Positions 1 through 8,843 of a DNA stretch of 64,000 bases are shown piece after piece. The position numbers and the translations under genes are program-made. Numbering within the stretch: position 1 is the stretch's first letter; each line of letters opens with the position of its first letter. The stretch is from Novosphingobium sp. (GTDB lineage: Bacteria > Pseudomonadota > Alphaproteobacteria > Sphingomonadales > Sphingomonadaceae), in NCBI GenBank assembly GCA_017745295.1, contig JAGHZR010000008.1, positions 62,001 to 126,000 on the forward strand, given 5' to 3'. The notes beneath the pieces were generated by a model. That model had not been told where the DNA came from. It did no database searches and saw only the letters and a program-made list of their open reading frames with translations.

Positions 1-91
1 CGTGGGCCTGCTGCTGGCGATCACGCGGCGCAACCCGTTCATCAAGCGCGAGAAGTTCTCGCTCCGCGCCGTTGGAGACTTTTCTTCATGA
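1..91 (+). CDS. ftsW: FtsW, C-terminal end only (partial at window edge)
   Basis: Only the last 29 codons (frame from base 2) and the TGA stop at 89-91 are present. The translated tail reads VGLLLAITRRNPF and then a basic stretch, which fits the end of the last membrane helix and the cytoplasmic tail of FtsW/RodA SEDS glycosyltransferases. FtsW polymerises lipid II at the division septum. The stop overlaps the murG start as ATGA, so the two are probably translationally coupled, and ftsW-murG is the usual order in this cluster. The name rests mainly on position, because too little protein is visible for a motif-based call. Confidence 0.7.
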   Translation, partial: VGLLLAITRRNPFIKREKFSLRAVGDFSS

Positions 92-1299
92 GTTCGGCCG
101 AAAAAGGCTCGGTAAGCCGCCATTACGTCCTCGCCGCGGGCGGGACCGGCGGACACCTCATTCCCGCTTTCGCGCTCGCCGCCGAACTGGACCGGCGCGG
201 CCACCACGTCGCGCTCATCACCGACGAGCGCGGCGCGGCGATTCCCGGCAAGCCCGACTATCTGCCCGCCCATGTCCTGCCGCAGGGCCGCATCGCGGGG
301 AAGAACCCGCTGAACTGGCTCAAGGGCCTCAAGGGCATCCTGTCGGGCCGCGCCATGGCGCTGCGCCTGTTCGAGAGCTTCCAGCCGACCGCCGTGGTCG
401 GCTTCGGCGGCTATCCCGCGCTGCCGACGATGCTGGCGGCGAATTCCGCGAAGATCCCGACGATCCTGCATGAGCAGAACTCGGTGCTCGGCCGCGTGAA
501 CCGCTATTTCGCGGGCAAGGTGAACGCCATCGCCACGGCCTTTGCGCAAGTGGACCGGCTCGATGCGAAGTATGCCGACAAGGTCACGCTCGTCGGCAAT
601 CCGGTGCGTGACGAAGTCCTGGCCCTGCGCGAGGCGCCGTTCCCCGAATTCGGCGAGGACAGCCTGCTGCGCATCCTCGTGACCGGCGGCAGCCAGGGCG
701 CGCGGGTGCTTTCGGAAGTCGTGCCGGACGGTCTCGCCATGCTGCCCCCGGCGCTGCGTTCGCGGCTTCAGGTGATCCAGCAGTGCCGGGCGGAGGATAT
801 CGAAGCCGTCCGCGCGCGCTATGCCGGTCACGGCATCCCCGCCGAACTCGCGACTTATTTCGAGGACATGGCGGAGCGGCTTGCCGGTGCGCACTTGTTC
901 ATCGGCCGCTCGGGCGCTTCGACGATCGCGGAACTCACCGCCGTCGGTCGTCCCGCGATCCTGATTCCGCTGCCGATCGCCACCGACGACCACCAGGCCG
1001 CCAACACCCGCGAGATCGTCGCGGCAGGCGGCGCCCGTGCGATCCGTCAGGAAAACTTCACCGCGAGCACACTCGCGAAACAGATACAGGCCATGGCCCA
1101 GCATCCCGAAACCCTTGCCAATGCCGCCCACGCCTCGTGGAACTGCGGTTATCCCAATGCCGCCAGCGATCTGGCCGACCTCGTCGAGAGCTTCGGCGCC
1201 GCGCCGATCATGGACGTGATCCGCATGGAGAAGGCCATGCCCGCCAAGAGCGGTGAGGCCCTCGCGAAAAGCAAGCTCGCGAAGGAGTCCGTGCAGTGA
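88..1299 (+). CDS. murG: UDP-GlcNAc:lipid I N-acetylglucosaminyltransferase MurG
   Basis: MurG transfers GlcNAc from UDP-GlcNAc to lipid I on the inner face of the cytoplasmic membrane, making lipid II for peptidoglycan. The 403-residue product has the N-terminal glycine-rich motif [10 protein letters not shown] (about residues 18-27), the middle motif GGSQGA (about 201-206), and the C-terminal donor-binding region with [10 protein letters not shown] and LIPLP. It is about 45 residues longer than E. coli MurG, mostly as a charged C-terminal tail rich in Lys and Ala. The ATG overlaps the ftsW stop (ATGA), and the TGA overlaps the murC GTG start. Another start is unlikely because the glycine-rich loop follows closely. 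Confidence 0.97.
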   Translation: MSSAEKGSVSRHYVLAAGGTGGHLIPAFALAAELDRRGHHVALITDERGAAIPGKPDYLPAHVLPQGRIAGKNPLNWLKGLKGILSGRAMALRLFESFQPTAVVGFGGYPALPTMLAANSAKIPTILHEQNSVLGRVNRYFAGKVNAIATAFAQVDRLDAKYADKVTLVGNPVRDEVLALREAPFPEFGEDSLLRILVTGGSQGARVLSEVVPDGLAMLPPALRSRLQVIQQCRAEDIEAVRARYAGHGIPAELATYFEDMAERLAGAHLFIGRSGASTIAELTAVGRPAILIPLPIATDDHQAANTREIVAAGGARAIRQENFTASTLAKQIQAMAQHPETLANAAHASWNCGYPNAASDLADLVESFGAAPIMDVIRMEKAMPAKSGEALAKSKLAKESVQ

Positions 1300-2717
1300 G
1301 GGGCGTCGGCACCGACATCGGCACGATCCACTTCGTCGGCATCGGCGGCATCGGCATGTCCGGCATTGCCGAAGTGATGCACAACCTCGGCTATTCGGTG
1401 CAAGGCTCCGACATTGCCGAGGGCTATGTGGTCGAAGGCCTGCGCGGGCGCGGGATCAAGGTCATGATCGGCCAGTCGGCCGAGAACGTCGAGGGCGTGG
1501 CCGTCGTCGTCACTTCCACCGCCGTGAAGCGCGACAATCCCGAAGTCGTCTATGCGCTCGAAAACCGCATTCCCGTGGTCCGCCGCGCCGAGATGCTGGC
1601 CGAGCTGATGCGGCTCAAGAACACCGTGGCCGTGGCCGGTACGCACGGCAAGACCACCACGACCTCGATGGTCGCGGCGCTGCTCGATGCGGGCGGGATC
1701 GATCCCACCGTCATCAATGGCGGCATCATCAATTCCTACGGTTCGAACGCGCGGCTCGGCGCTTCGGACTGGATGGTGGTGGAAGCCGACGAGAGCGACG
1801 GCTCGTTCCTGCGTCTCGACGGCACGATCGCCGTCGTCACCAACATCGATCCCGAGCACCTCGATCACTACGGCTCGTTCGACAGGGTGAAGGACTCCTT
1901 CGTCGAATTCATCGAGAACGTACCGTTCTACGGCGCGGCGATGCTCTGCATCGATCACCCGGAAGTGCAGGCGATCATCCCCAAGGTGCGCGACCGCCGC
2001 GTGGTGACTTACGGCTTCTCGGCCCAGGCCGACATTCGCGGCGAGAACGTCACCCCGATTCCCGGCGGCAACCGCTTCGACGTGGCCCTGCGCCAGCGCG
2101 ACGGCTCGTTCCGCCGGATCGAGGGCATCGAACTGCCGATGCCGGGACGCCACAACGTCCAGAACGCACTCGCCGCCGTGGGCGTGGCGGTGGAGATGGG
2201 CTGCTCGGATGAGTGTATCCAGACCGGTTTCTCGAAGTTCGGCGGGGTGAAGCGCCGGTTCACCAAAGTCGGTGAAGTCGAAGTCGAGGGCGGTGTCGTG
2301 ACCGTGATCGACGACTATGGCCACCACCCGGTCGAAATCCGCGCCGTGCTCGCTGCCGCGCGCGAGGGCGTGCGCAATCGCGTCATCGCCGTGGTCCAGC
2401 CGCACCGCTTCACCCGCCTGCGCGACCACATGGAAGACTTCGAAGGCGCCTTCAACGACGCCGACGTGGTCTATGCCGCGCCGGTCTACGCAGCGGGCGA
2501 GCAGCCGATCGAAGGCGTCGATTCTGAGCACATGGTCTCGGGCATGAAGGCGCGCGGCCACCGCTCGGCGCAAGTCGTCTCCGGGCCGGATGCGCTGGCG
2601 GACGTGCTGGCAGGTTCGATCCAGCCGGGCGACATGGTGGTCTGCCTCGGCGCGGGCGATATCACCAAGTGGGCGGCAGGGCTGGCCGACGCGATCCGGG
2701 CACGGAGGGCAGGGTGA
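1296..2717 (+). CDS. murC: UDP-N-acetylmuramate--L-alanine ligase MurC
   Basis: MurC is the ATP-dependent cytoplasmic ligase that adds L-alanine to UDP-MurNAc, the first residue of the peptidoglycan stem peptide. The 473-residue protein has the N-terminal Rossmann motif [12 protein letters not shown], the Mur-ligase ATP loop GTHGKTTTT (about 112-120), the central-domain region [11 protein letters not shown], and the C-terminal ligase-domain sequence VIDDYGHHP. The length is normal. The GTG start at 1296 overlaps the murG stop by four bases (GTGA). The stop is followed by a 136-bp insertion of short repeats before murB, the only real break in an otherwise overlapping murG-ftsA series. Confidence 0.97.
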   Translation: MRGVGTDIGTIHFVGIGGIGMSGIAEVMHNLGYSVQGSDIAEGYVVEGLRGRGIKVMIGQSAENVEGVAVVVTSTAVKRDNPEVVYALENRIPVVRRAEMLAELMRLKNTVAVAGTHGKTTTTSMVAALLDAGGIDPTVINGGIINSYGSNARLGASDWMVVEADESDGSFLRLDGTIAVVTNIDPEHLDHYGSFDRVKDSFVEFIENVPFYGAAMLCIDHPEVQAIIPKVRDRRVVTYGFSAQADIRGENVTPIPGGNRFDVALRQRDGSFRRIEGIELPMPGRHNVQNALAAVGVAVEMGCSDECIQTGFSKFGGVKRRFTKVGEVEVEGGVVTVIDDYGHHPVEIRAVLAAAREGVRNRVIAVVQPHRFTRLRDHMEDFEGAFNDADVVYAAPVYAAGEQPIEGVDSEHMVSGMKARGHRSAQVVSGPDALADVLAGSIQPGDMVVCLGAGDITKWAAGLADAIRARRAG

Positions 2718-2746
2718 GCGGCATCGTCACGCCTCGTCCATGTGCT

Positions 2747-2857
2747 TCGACCCTTCGACAGGCTCAGGGCTCAGCACGAGCGGGTTTTTACGTGTCTCGT
2801 GAAAGCTCGCTCATCCTGAGCCTGTCGAAGGATCATCCTGAGCCTGTCGAAGGATGA
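2747..2857. repeat. Cluster of three CCTTCGACAGGCTCAGG repeat units between murC and murB
   Basis: One 17-base unit lies on the plus strand at 2752-2768. Two inverted copies, CCTGAGCCTGTCGAAGG, lie at 2815-2831 and 2837-2853, 22 nt apart. The first and second copies could form a long stem. Units of this type (TTCGACA[AG]GCTCAGG) are common dispersed intergenic repeats in proteobacterial genomes. A related, much longer palindrome occurs at 54074-54170 in this window. The last unit ends one base before the annotated murB ATG. Confidence 0.85.
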
Positions 2858-3768
2858 TGGACGTGGCGCAACCTCACCTCCCGGACGTGCAGGGCAAGTT
2901 GAAGGCCGACGCGCCGCTGGCGCCGCTCGTCTGGTTCAAGTCGGGCGGGACGGCCGAGTGGCTGTTCGAACCGAAGAATCTGGCCGACCTGCAAGGCTTC
3001 CTGCGCGATCTCGATCCCTCGGTCCCGGTCATGGCACTGGGCCTCGGCTCGAACATGATCGTGCGCGACGGCGGCGTTCCCGGCGTGGTGATCCGCCTCG
3101 GCAAGGCTTTCGCCAAAGTCTCCCGCGTCGATGAGGTCACGCTGGAATGCGGCGGCGGCGCCAGCGGCATTCTCGTCTCTTCGACCGCGCGCGACAACGG
3201 CATTGCCGGGGTCGAATTCCTGCGCTCGATCCCCGGCACCGTCGGCGGTTTCGTGCGGATGAACGGCGGCGCTTATGGCGGCGAGGTCAAGGATGTGCTG
3301 ATCGACTGCGATGTGGTCCTGCGCGACGGTTCGCTGGTGACGCTGGGCAATGCGGACCTTGGCTATACCTATCGCCACTCCGAATTGCCCGACGGCGCCG
3401 TGGTCGTTGCCGCGCGCTTCAAGGGCCGCGCGGGCGAGCCTGACGCGATCCAGGCCGAGATGGACCGCATTTCCGCCAGCCGCGAGGCCAGCCAGCCGCT
3501 GCGCAGCAAGACCGGCGGCTCCACCTTCAAAAACCCCGAAGGCCACAAGGCCTGGCAGCTCGTCGATGAAGCCGGATGCCGCGGCCTGACCCTCGGCGGC
3601 GCGCAAGTGAGCGAGAAGCACACCAACTTCCTGCTCAACGTCGCCGACGCCACCAGCAGCGATATCGAGGCCCTGGGCGAAGAAGTCCGCCGCCGGGTCA
3701 AGGAACAGTCGGGCGTGACGCTCGAATGGGAAATCCAGCGGGTCGGACGATCCGCAGAGAAGAAGTGA
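2854..3768 (+). CDS. murB: UDP-N-acetylenolpyruvoylglucosamine reductase MurB
   Basis: MurB is the FAD/NADPH enzyme that reduces UDP-GlcNAc-enolpyruvate to UDP-MurNAc in the cytoplasm. The 304-residue sequence has the FAD-binding segment GLGSNMIVRDGG (about 64-75), the EFLRSIPGTVGG motif of the family, the active-site serine motif GGSTFKNP, and a C-terminal Glu in EWEIQRVG that fits the catalytic acid. It is a short type I-like MurB. Three starts are possible: ATG 2854, ATG 2857 and GTG 2863. The GTG has the best-spaced ribosome site (AAGGA at 2850-2854, 8 nt away), and that AAGGA belongs to the upstream repeat. The stop overlaps the ddl start. Confidence 0.95.
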   Translation: MMDVAQPHLPDVQGKLKADAPLAPLVWFKSGGTAEWLFEPKNLADLQGFLRDLDPSVPVMALGLGSNMIVRDGGVPGVVIRLGKAFAKVSRVDEVTLECGGGASGILVSSTARDNGIAGVEFLRSIPGTVGGFVRMNGGAYGGEVKDVLIDCDVVLRDGSLVTLGNADLGYTYRHSELPDGAVVVAARFKGRAGEPDAIQAEMDRISASREASQPLRSKTGGSTFKNPEGHKAWQLVDEAGCRGLTLGGAQVSEKHTNFLLNVADATSSDIEALGEEVRRRVKEQSGVTLEWEIQRVGRSAEKK

Positions 3769-4733
3769 GTGATCCAGTGACCCTCTCCAAACTCCACGTC
3801 GCGGTCCTGATGGGCGGTTGGTCGAACGAGCGGCCGGTCTCGCTGATGAGCGGCGAGGGCGTGGCCAAAGCGCTCGAGTCCAAGGGCCACAAGGTCACCC
3901 GCATCGACATGGACCGCGATGTCGCGCTGCGCCTGTCGGAGGCGAAGCCGGATGTCGTGTTCAACGCGCTCCACGGCGCGCCGGGCGAGGACGGCACGGT
4001 GCAGGGCATGATGGACCTGATGGGCCTCACTTACACCCATTCGGGCCTCGCCACTTCGGTCATCGCCATCGACAAGGAATTGACCAAGCAGGCGCTGGTC
4101 CCGCACGGCATCCCGATGCCCGGCGGGCGCATCGTCGAGAGCGCCGAAATCCACGAGCGCGATCCGCTGCCGCGTCCCTATGTGTTGAAGCCCGTCAACG
4201 AAGGCTCGTCGGTCGGCGTCGCCATCGTCACCGATGAGGGCAATTACGGCAATCCCGTGGCCAAGGACGCCAAGGGCCCGTGGCAGGAATTCGACCGCCT
4301 GCTCGCCGAGCCGTTCATCCGCGGCCGCGAACTGACCACCGCCGTGATCGGAGACCGCGCCCTGCTGGTCACCGAACTCAAGCCCAAGTCGGGCTTCTAC
4401 GACTTCGACGCCAAGTATACCGACGGCATGACCGAACACGTCTGCCCGGCGGAAATCCCCGACGAGATCACCGCGGCCTGCAAGGACCTCGCGCTGCGCT
4501 CCCACCAGTTGCTCGGCTGCAAGGGCACCAGCCGCGCCGACTTCCGCTGGGACGATACGCAGGGCGTCGAAGGCCTGTTCCTGCTGGAGGTCAACACCCA
4601 GCCGGGCATGACCCCGCTCAGCCTCGTCCCCGAACAGGCGCGTGCCTGCGGTATGGAATACCCCGATCTCGTGGAGGCGATTATCGCTGAAGCGCTTGCC
4701 GACGCCGGAAAGGTCGCCAAGGGGGGCAAATGA
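3765..4733 (+). CDS. ddl: D-alanine--D-alanine ligase
   Basis: Ddl joins two D-alanines with ATP to give the dipeptide that MurF attaches to the peptidoglycan precursor. The ATP-grasp protein (322 residues from GTG 3765) shows LMGGWSNERPVSL near the N terminus, NEGSSVGV in the ATP-binding domain, the omega-loop Tyr in KSGFYDFDAKY, and FLLEVNTQPGMT at the metal and substrate site. The ORF track opens at 3576, inside murB, which is not credible. GTG 3765 overlaps the murB stop by four bases (GTGA). GTG 3777 is an alternative. The stop overlaps the ftsQ ATG. Confidence 0.95.
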   Translation: MSDPVTLSKLHVAVLMGGWSNERPVSLMSGEGVAKALESKGHKVTRIDMDRDVALRLSEAKPDVVFNALHGAPGEDGTVQGMMDLMGLTYTHSGLATSVIAIDKELTKQALVPHGIPMPGGRIVESAEIHERDPLPRPYVLKPVNEGSSVGVAIVTDEGNYGNPVAKDAKGPWQEFDRLLAEPFIRGRELTTAVIGDRALLVTELKPKSGFYDFDAKYTDGMTEHVCPAEIPDEITAACKDLALRSHQLLGCKGTSRADFRWDDTQGVEGLFLLEVNTQPGMTPLSLVPEQARACGMEYPDLVEAIIAEALADAGKVAKGGK

Positions 4734-5707
4734 GCCAGACGATCCGGCGCAAGCCGAAGACAGCGCGAAAGGCCGCAGCGGCCCGGAACACCAAGGCCAA
4801 GGTGCGCCAGGCCAAGGCGACGAGCGGCACGGCCGTCGACACGGTGATGAGCTGGCTGCCCTTCACCGAGGAGCAGCTTCACAAGATCTTCCTCGTCGCC
4901 ATTCTCGGCGGTGCGGGGCTGCTCATCTGGGTCGTCGCCAATGCGGCGGGCGTGCCGATGCTGGCGGGCAAGCAGTTCGCGCAAGTGGCTGCCGATGCCG
5001 GGTTCGAGGTCAAGCGCGTCGAAGTGCGCGGGGTGAAGAACCTCAATGAGTTGAAAGTCTACGAAAAGGCGCTGGCCGAGCGCGACCGGGCGATGACCCA
5101 GGTCGATCTCGACGGGCTGCGCGGCGAATTGATGGGCCTCTCGTGGGTCAAGGACGCGCGCGTCTCGCGCCAGCTGCCCGACACGCTGGTGATCGACATC
5201 GTCGAGCGCGCGCCCCATGCGGTGCTGCGCAAGGCCGACCGCTTCGTGCTGATCGACGAGACCGGGCAGGAGCTTGAGGCGATCAACCGCAAGGACGCCA
5301 AGGGCAAGCTGATCGTCTCCGGTCCCGGCGCCGGGCAGCAGGTGACGCAGCTCGGGCACTTGCTGGAAGCCGCGCCCGCGCTCCAGCCGAAAGTGCAGGA
5401 AGCCGAATGGATCGGCAACCGCCGCTGGAATCTGACGTTTCAGACCGGGCAGGTGCTGGCCCTGCCGGAAGGCGACACCGAATCGGCGAGCGCGCTCGTC
5501 ACGTTCGCAAGGCTGGACGGTACCAATCGGCTGATCGGCGGCAAAGTGACGGCGATCGACATGCGCGCGAAGGACCGCATCTACTTGCGGGTGCCCGACG
5601 GCGAAGGACAGGAATTGGCGATGAAGGCGGGGGCAGTGCCGCATACGGGTGCAGAAGCGAGCGGGGCCACGGCGCCCACGACCGCCGTTGCGGCGGAGGA
5701 ACAGTAA
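4730..5707 (+). CDS. ftsQ: Cell division protein FtsQ
   Basis: FtsQ is the bitopic membrane protein that links the cytoplasmic Z-ring to the periplasmic FtsBL/FtsWI synthase. The 325-residue protein has a basic cytoplasmic tail (residues 1-50, rich in K, R and A), one membrane segment at about 52-71, a POTRA domain (about 85-160, with the VKRVEVRGVKN strand), and a periplasmic beta domain with the SWVKDARVSRQLPDTLVIDIVER signature. The C-terminal 20 residues are low-complexity Ala/Thr. The ATG overlaps the ddl stop (ATGA), and its TAA shares one base with the ftsA ATG (TAATG), so ddl-ftsQ-ftsA are probably co-translated. Confidence 0.93.
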   Translation: MSQTIRRKPKTARKAAAARNTKAKVRQAKATSGTAVDTVMSWLPFTEEQLHKIFLVAILGGAGLLIWVVANAAGVPMLAGKQFAQVAADAGFEVKRVEVRGVKNLNELKVYEKALAERDRAMTQVDLDGLRGELMGLSWVKDARVSRQLPDTLVIDIVERAPHAVLRKADRFVLIDETGQELEAINRKDAKGKLIVSGPGAGQQVTQLGHLLEAAPALQPKVQEAEWIGNRRWNLTFQTGQVLALPEGDTESASALVTFARLDGTNRLIGGKVTAIDMRAKDRIYLRVPDGEGQELAMKAGAVPHTGAEASGATAPTTAVAAEEQ

Positions 5708-6987
5708 TGGCGCCCCCTCGCATCACCCGCGTGTTCGGCGCGGTCAATATCGGCTCCTTCCGCATTTCCGCGATCGTCGCGGGCATGTCGGAAATGGGCG
5801 ACATGATCGTGCTCGGCTCCGGCCACCGCGCCAGCCAGGGCATCAAGCGCGGCTATGTCACCGACATGGCCGCGGCGACCTATGCGGTGCGCGACGCCAT
5901 CGACCGCGCCGAGAAGATGGCCGACACCAGTGTGTCGAAAGTCTGGATCGGCTGCTCGGGAGCGGGCCTTGCCAGCCGCATCGACCAGTTCGATGCCGAG
6001 ATCGGCGGTCGCCGCATCGAGCAGGAGGATATCGACCAGCTGCTGATCTCGGCGCGCGAGGTGATCCAGCCGGACGGGCGCATGGTGCTCCATGCCCAGC
6101 CCGCGCAATATCGCCTCGATGGCGCCCACGGTGTCGGTAATCCCACCGGGCTTCATGCCGAGCGGCTCGGCGTCGATATCCATATCGTGCTGGCGGACGG
6201 CGCCCCGATCCGCAACCTGACCGAGGCGGTGCAGTGCGCGCATCTGGAGGTCGAGGCGGTGGTCGGCTCCCCGATTGCGGCGGGGCAGGCCTGCCTCTCG
6301 CCCGAGGAGCGCGATCTCGGCGTGGCGCTCGTCGAATTCGGAGCGGAAGTCACCAATGTCGCGGTCTATTCGCATGGGCTGCTGATCGACATGATCTCGA
6401 TCCCGATGGGCTCGGCGGATATCACCGATGCCGTCGCCTCGGCCTTCGGCATCCGCCGCTTCCAGGCCGAGCGTCTGAAGTGCGTGAACGGCTCGGCCAT
6501 CGCCAGCCCGCACGACCACCGCGAGATGATTCCCGTCAATGCCCCCGGCGAGGAGGGCACCGGCCCGATCGCCCGTCATGCCGACGACAAGAACCGCATT
6601 CCCCGCGCCGAACTGATCGGTGTCATCACCGGCCAGCTCGGCATCCTGATGGAAGAGATCAACAAGGCGCTCAAGCTGATGCGCTTCAACGCCCAGCGCG
6701 GCAAGCAGGTGGTCTTCACCGGCGGCGGCGCGGAACTGGTGGGACTGGCCGACTATGCGCAGGCCGCGCTCGGCAAGCCGGTGCGGATCGGCCGGGTGCC
6801 GCATCTCTCCGGTCTGGCCGAAGCCCACGTAAAACCGGGCTTCTCGACGCTGGCGGGCCTCGTGCTCTATGCCGCCGCCGACCCCATCGATATCCGCACG
6901 TTCGGCAAGAACCGTCAGGGTACAGTACGTTACAGCGGGCTGGGCGTAGTCAATCGCGTCTATAGAGCCTTGAGGGAATACTTTTGA
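5707..6987 (+). CDS. ftsA: Cell division protein FtsA
   Basis: FtsA is the actin-like ATPase that tethers FtsZ filaments to the inner membrane. The start ATG 5707 overlaps the ftsQ stop; the longer track ORF (from 5407) runs into ftsQ and is discarded. The 426-residue protein has the phosphate-1-like segment FGAVNIGSF at the N terminus, the 1C/SHS2 region, the phosphate-2 motif VVFTGGGAELVGLADYA near residue 340, and a C-terminal segment (VNRVYRALREYF) that looks like the amphipathic membrane-targeting helix. The usual Asp of the first phosphate motif is Asn here (AVNIGS), so the ATP contact may differ. Confidence 0.95.
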   Translation: MAPPRITRVFGAVNIGSFRISAIVAGMSEMGDMIVLGSGHRASQGIKRGYVTDMAAATYAVRDAIDRAEKMADTSVSKVWIGCSGAGLASRIDQFDAEIGGRRIEQEDIDQLLISAREVIQPDGRMVLHAQPAQYRLDGAHGVGNPTGLHAERLGVDIHIVLADGAPIRNLTEAVQCAHLEVEAVVGSPIAAGQACLSPEERDLGVALVEFGAEVTNVAVYSHGLLIDMISIPMGSADITDAVASAFGIRRFQAERLKCVNGSAIASPHDHREMIPVNAPGEEGTGPIARHADDKNRIPRAELIGVITGQLGILMEEINKALKLMRFNAQRGKQVVFTGGGAELVGLADYAQAALGKPVRIGRVPHLSGLAEAHVKPGFSTLAGLVLYAAADPIDIRTFGKNRQGTVRYSGLGVVNRVYRALREYF

Positions 6988-7083
6988 GCACTTTGGCAAG
7001 TCGTGCAATTCCTGCGACGCGAACGCCGCGATTGGCGGGAATTGGCGGTTTCGCCTGTGGACAACAGTACCGCGCGCTTTGCC

Positions 7084-7150
7084 TTGACAGAGGCAGCCGT
7101 GCAATCAGGCTAGTCAAGATAATTTTCTTCGCGCACGTGCCTGCCAGGAG
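7084..7150 (+). promoter_or_regulatory. Candidate ftsZ promoter and ribosome-binding site
   Basis: The 169-bp ftsA-ftsZ gap is the first long non-coding space since murB. It holds a perfect -35 hexamer TTGACA at 7084-7089, but no clear -10 hexamer at standard spacing. A strong Shine-Dalgarno AGGAG lies at 7146-7150, six bases before the ftsZ ATG. A separate ftsZ promoter is common in alphaproteobacteria; here it is inferred. Confidence 0.4.
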
Positions 7151-7156
7151 AACGAA

Positions 7157-8704
7157 ATGAGCATCAACATCGGACCGCCGGCGATCGAAGAGCTTCGTCC
7201 GCGGATTGTCGTCATCGGCGTAGGCGGTGCGGGCGGCAACGCCATCGCCAACATGATCCAGGCCCAGATAGAGGGCGTGGACTTCGTCGTCGCCAATACC
7301 GACGCCCAGGCGCTCAACAACTCGATCGCGGAAACGCGCATCCAACTCGGTCCGGAAATCACCCAGGGTCTCGGCGCCGGTGCGCGTCCGGAAGTGGGCC
7401 GTGCCGCTGCAGAGGAAACCATCGAGGACATCGAGCGCCTGCTCGAAGGCGTCCACATGGTCTTCATCGCCGCCGGCATGGGCGGCGGCACCGGCACCGG
7501 CGCCGCACCGATCATCGCCCAGGCCGCGCGCGCCAAGGGCGTGCTGACGGTCGGCGTGGTTTCCAAGCCGTTCATGTTCGAAGGCACGCGCCGCATGCGC
7601 TCGGCCGACGCCGGTATCGAGGAGCTGCAGAAGCACGTCGATACGCTGATCGTCATCCCGAACCAGAACCTGTTCCTGGTCGCCAAGGCGGACACCACCT
7701 TCAAGGAAGCCTTCTCGCTTGCCGACGAAGTGCTCCAGCAAGGCGTGCGCTCGATCACCGACCTGATGATCATGCCGGGCCTCATCAACCTCGACTTCGC
7801 CGACGTCCGCTCGGTCATGGGCGAGATGGGCAAGGCGATGATGGGCACGGGCGAGGGCGAAGGCCCGAACCGCGCGCTCGAAGCCGCCGAACGCGCCATA
7901 GCCAACCCGCTGCTCGACGGCGTTTCGATGCAGGGCGCCAAGGGCGTCATCATCTCGATCATCGGCGGCGACGACATGAAGCTGCTCGAAGTCGACGAAG
8001 CCGCGAACCATATCCGCGAACTGGTCGATCCCGATGCGAACATCATCTGGGGCTCGGCGTTCAACCCGGACCTCCAGGGCAAGATCCGCGTCTCGGTGGT
8101 TGCCACCGGCATCGAACAGACCACCGAAATGGCCGAGATCGCGGCGCGTCCGCTGAACCTCAGCGCCTCGCGCGGCCCGGTCCGCCCGATGGTATCGCGT
8201 CCGGTGCCCAGCGCGCCCGCGCCGCTCGTCACCCCGGCTCCGGCCGTGGCGATCCCGCAGGCGCCTGCTGCTTCGGTCTCCGAGCCGTTCGAACTCTCGA
8301 CCCCCGCTTCCGAGGCGGCCGAGCAGCCGTTCGAACTCGAACTCGGCGCCAGCGAGGAAGTCGAGCCGGAAGCGCCGGTCGCCTACGCCGGTCTGCGCAG
8401 CAGCCAGCCGCTCGATCTCGGTGCGCCCCAGCAACCGGCTGCACGCCCGCAGGACGAACTGCTGCTGAACGGCAACCAGCACGCCGAGCCGGAAGCGCCG
8501 ATGCGCGCGCCTGCGCCCAGCCAGCCTGCAATCAGCCAGCCTGCCCCCGCTCCGGCCCGCCCGGTCGGCGGCGGCTCCACGCTGTTCGAGCGCATGACCA
8601 GCCTCTCGCGCCCCAAGCCCGCTCCGGCGGAGCCTGCCGGTGACGAGGACGACAGCGCGTCGATCAGCATCCCGCGCTTCCTCGGGCGGCAGAACAATCA
8701 GTAA
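7157..8704 (+). CDS. ftsZ: Cell division GTPase FtsZ
   Basis: FtsZ is the tubulin-like GTPase that forms the Z-ring at midcell. The protein has 515 residues. The GTPase core (about 1-320) shows the [10 protein letters not shown] nucleotide loop (21-30), the tubulin signature GGGTGTG (109-115) and the T7-loop NLDFADV. A Pro/Ala/Glu-rich disordered linker of roughly 180 residues follows. The protein ends in [14 protein letters not shown], which matches the conserved C-terminal peptide (IPxFLRxQ-like) that binds FtsA and other partners. The long linker makes it larger than E. coli FtsZ (383), as is usual in alphaproteobacteria. A strong terminator follows at 8793. Confidence 0.98.
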   Translation: MSINIGPPAIEELRPRIVVIGVGGAGGNAIANMIQAQIEGVDFVVANTDAQALNNSIAETRIQLGPEITQGLGAGARPEVGRAAAEETIEDIERLLEGVHMVFIAAGMGGGTGTGAAPIIAQAARAKGVLTVGVVSKPFMFEGTRRMRSADAGIEELQKHVDTLIVIPNQNLFLVAKADTTFKEAFSLADEVLQQGVRSITDLMIMPGLINLDFADVRSVMGEMGKAMMGTGEGEGPNRALEAAERAIANPLLDGVSMQGAKGVIISIIGGDDMKLLEVDEAANHIRELVDPDANIIWGSAFNPDLQGKIRVSVVATGIEQTTEMAEIAARPLNLSASRGPVRPMVSRPVPSAPAPLVTPAPAVAIPQAPAASVSEPFELSTPASEAAEQPFELELGASEEVEPEAPVAYAGLRSSQPLDLGAPQQPAARPQDELLLNGNQHAEPEAPMRAPAPSQPAISQPAPAPARPVGGGSTLFERMTSLSRPKPAPAEPAGDEDDSASISIPRFLGRQNNQ

Positions 8705-8792
8705 GCGGGACGGGTGGTGATGCGCGCATTGCTGCCCGTTTTCGCAAGGTTCAGGATCGGCGCGCCATAGGCGCGACCGGTCGATTTCCAGC

Positions 8793-8823
8793 AAAGGCCC
8801 GATCCCGTCGGGCCTTTGTCTGT
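8793..8823 (+). terminator. Rho-independent terminator after ftsZ
   Basis: A perfect 10-bp stem, AAAGGCCCGA / TCGGGCCTTT, with loop TCCCG, is followed by GTCTGTTT. It lies 89 bp after the ftsZ stop and ends just before the next gene, so it closes the division cluster. Confidence 0.8.
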
Positions 8824-8843
8824 TTGAAGAGGTTTTTCGGTTC

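Noticed and set aside
1149-2573. Long minus-strand ORF opposite murC
   Set aside because: GC-rich coding DNA leaves long open frames on the other strand. The translation is rich in His, Asp, Arg and Val runs, with no recognisable domain, and murC is certain.
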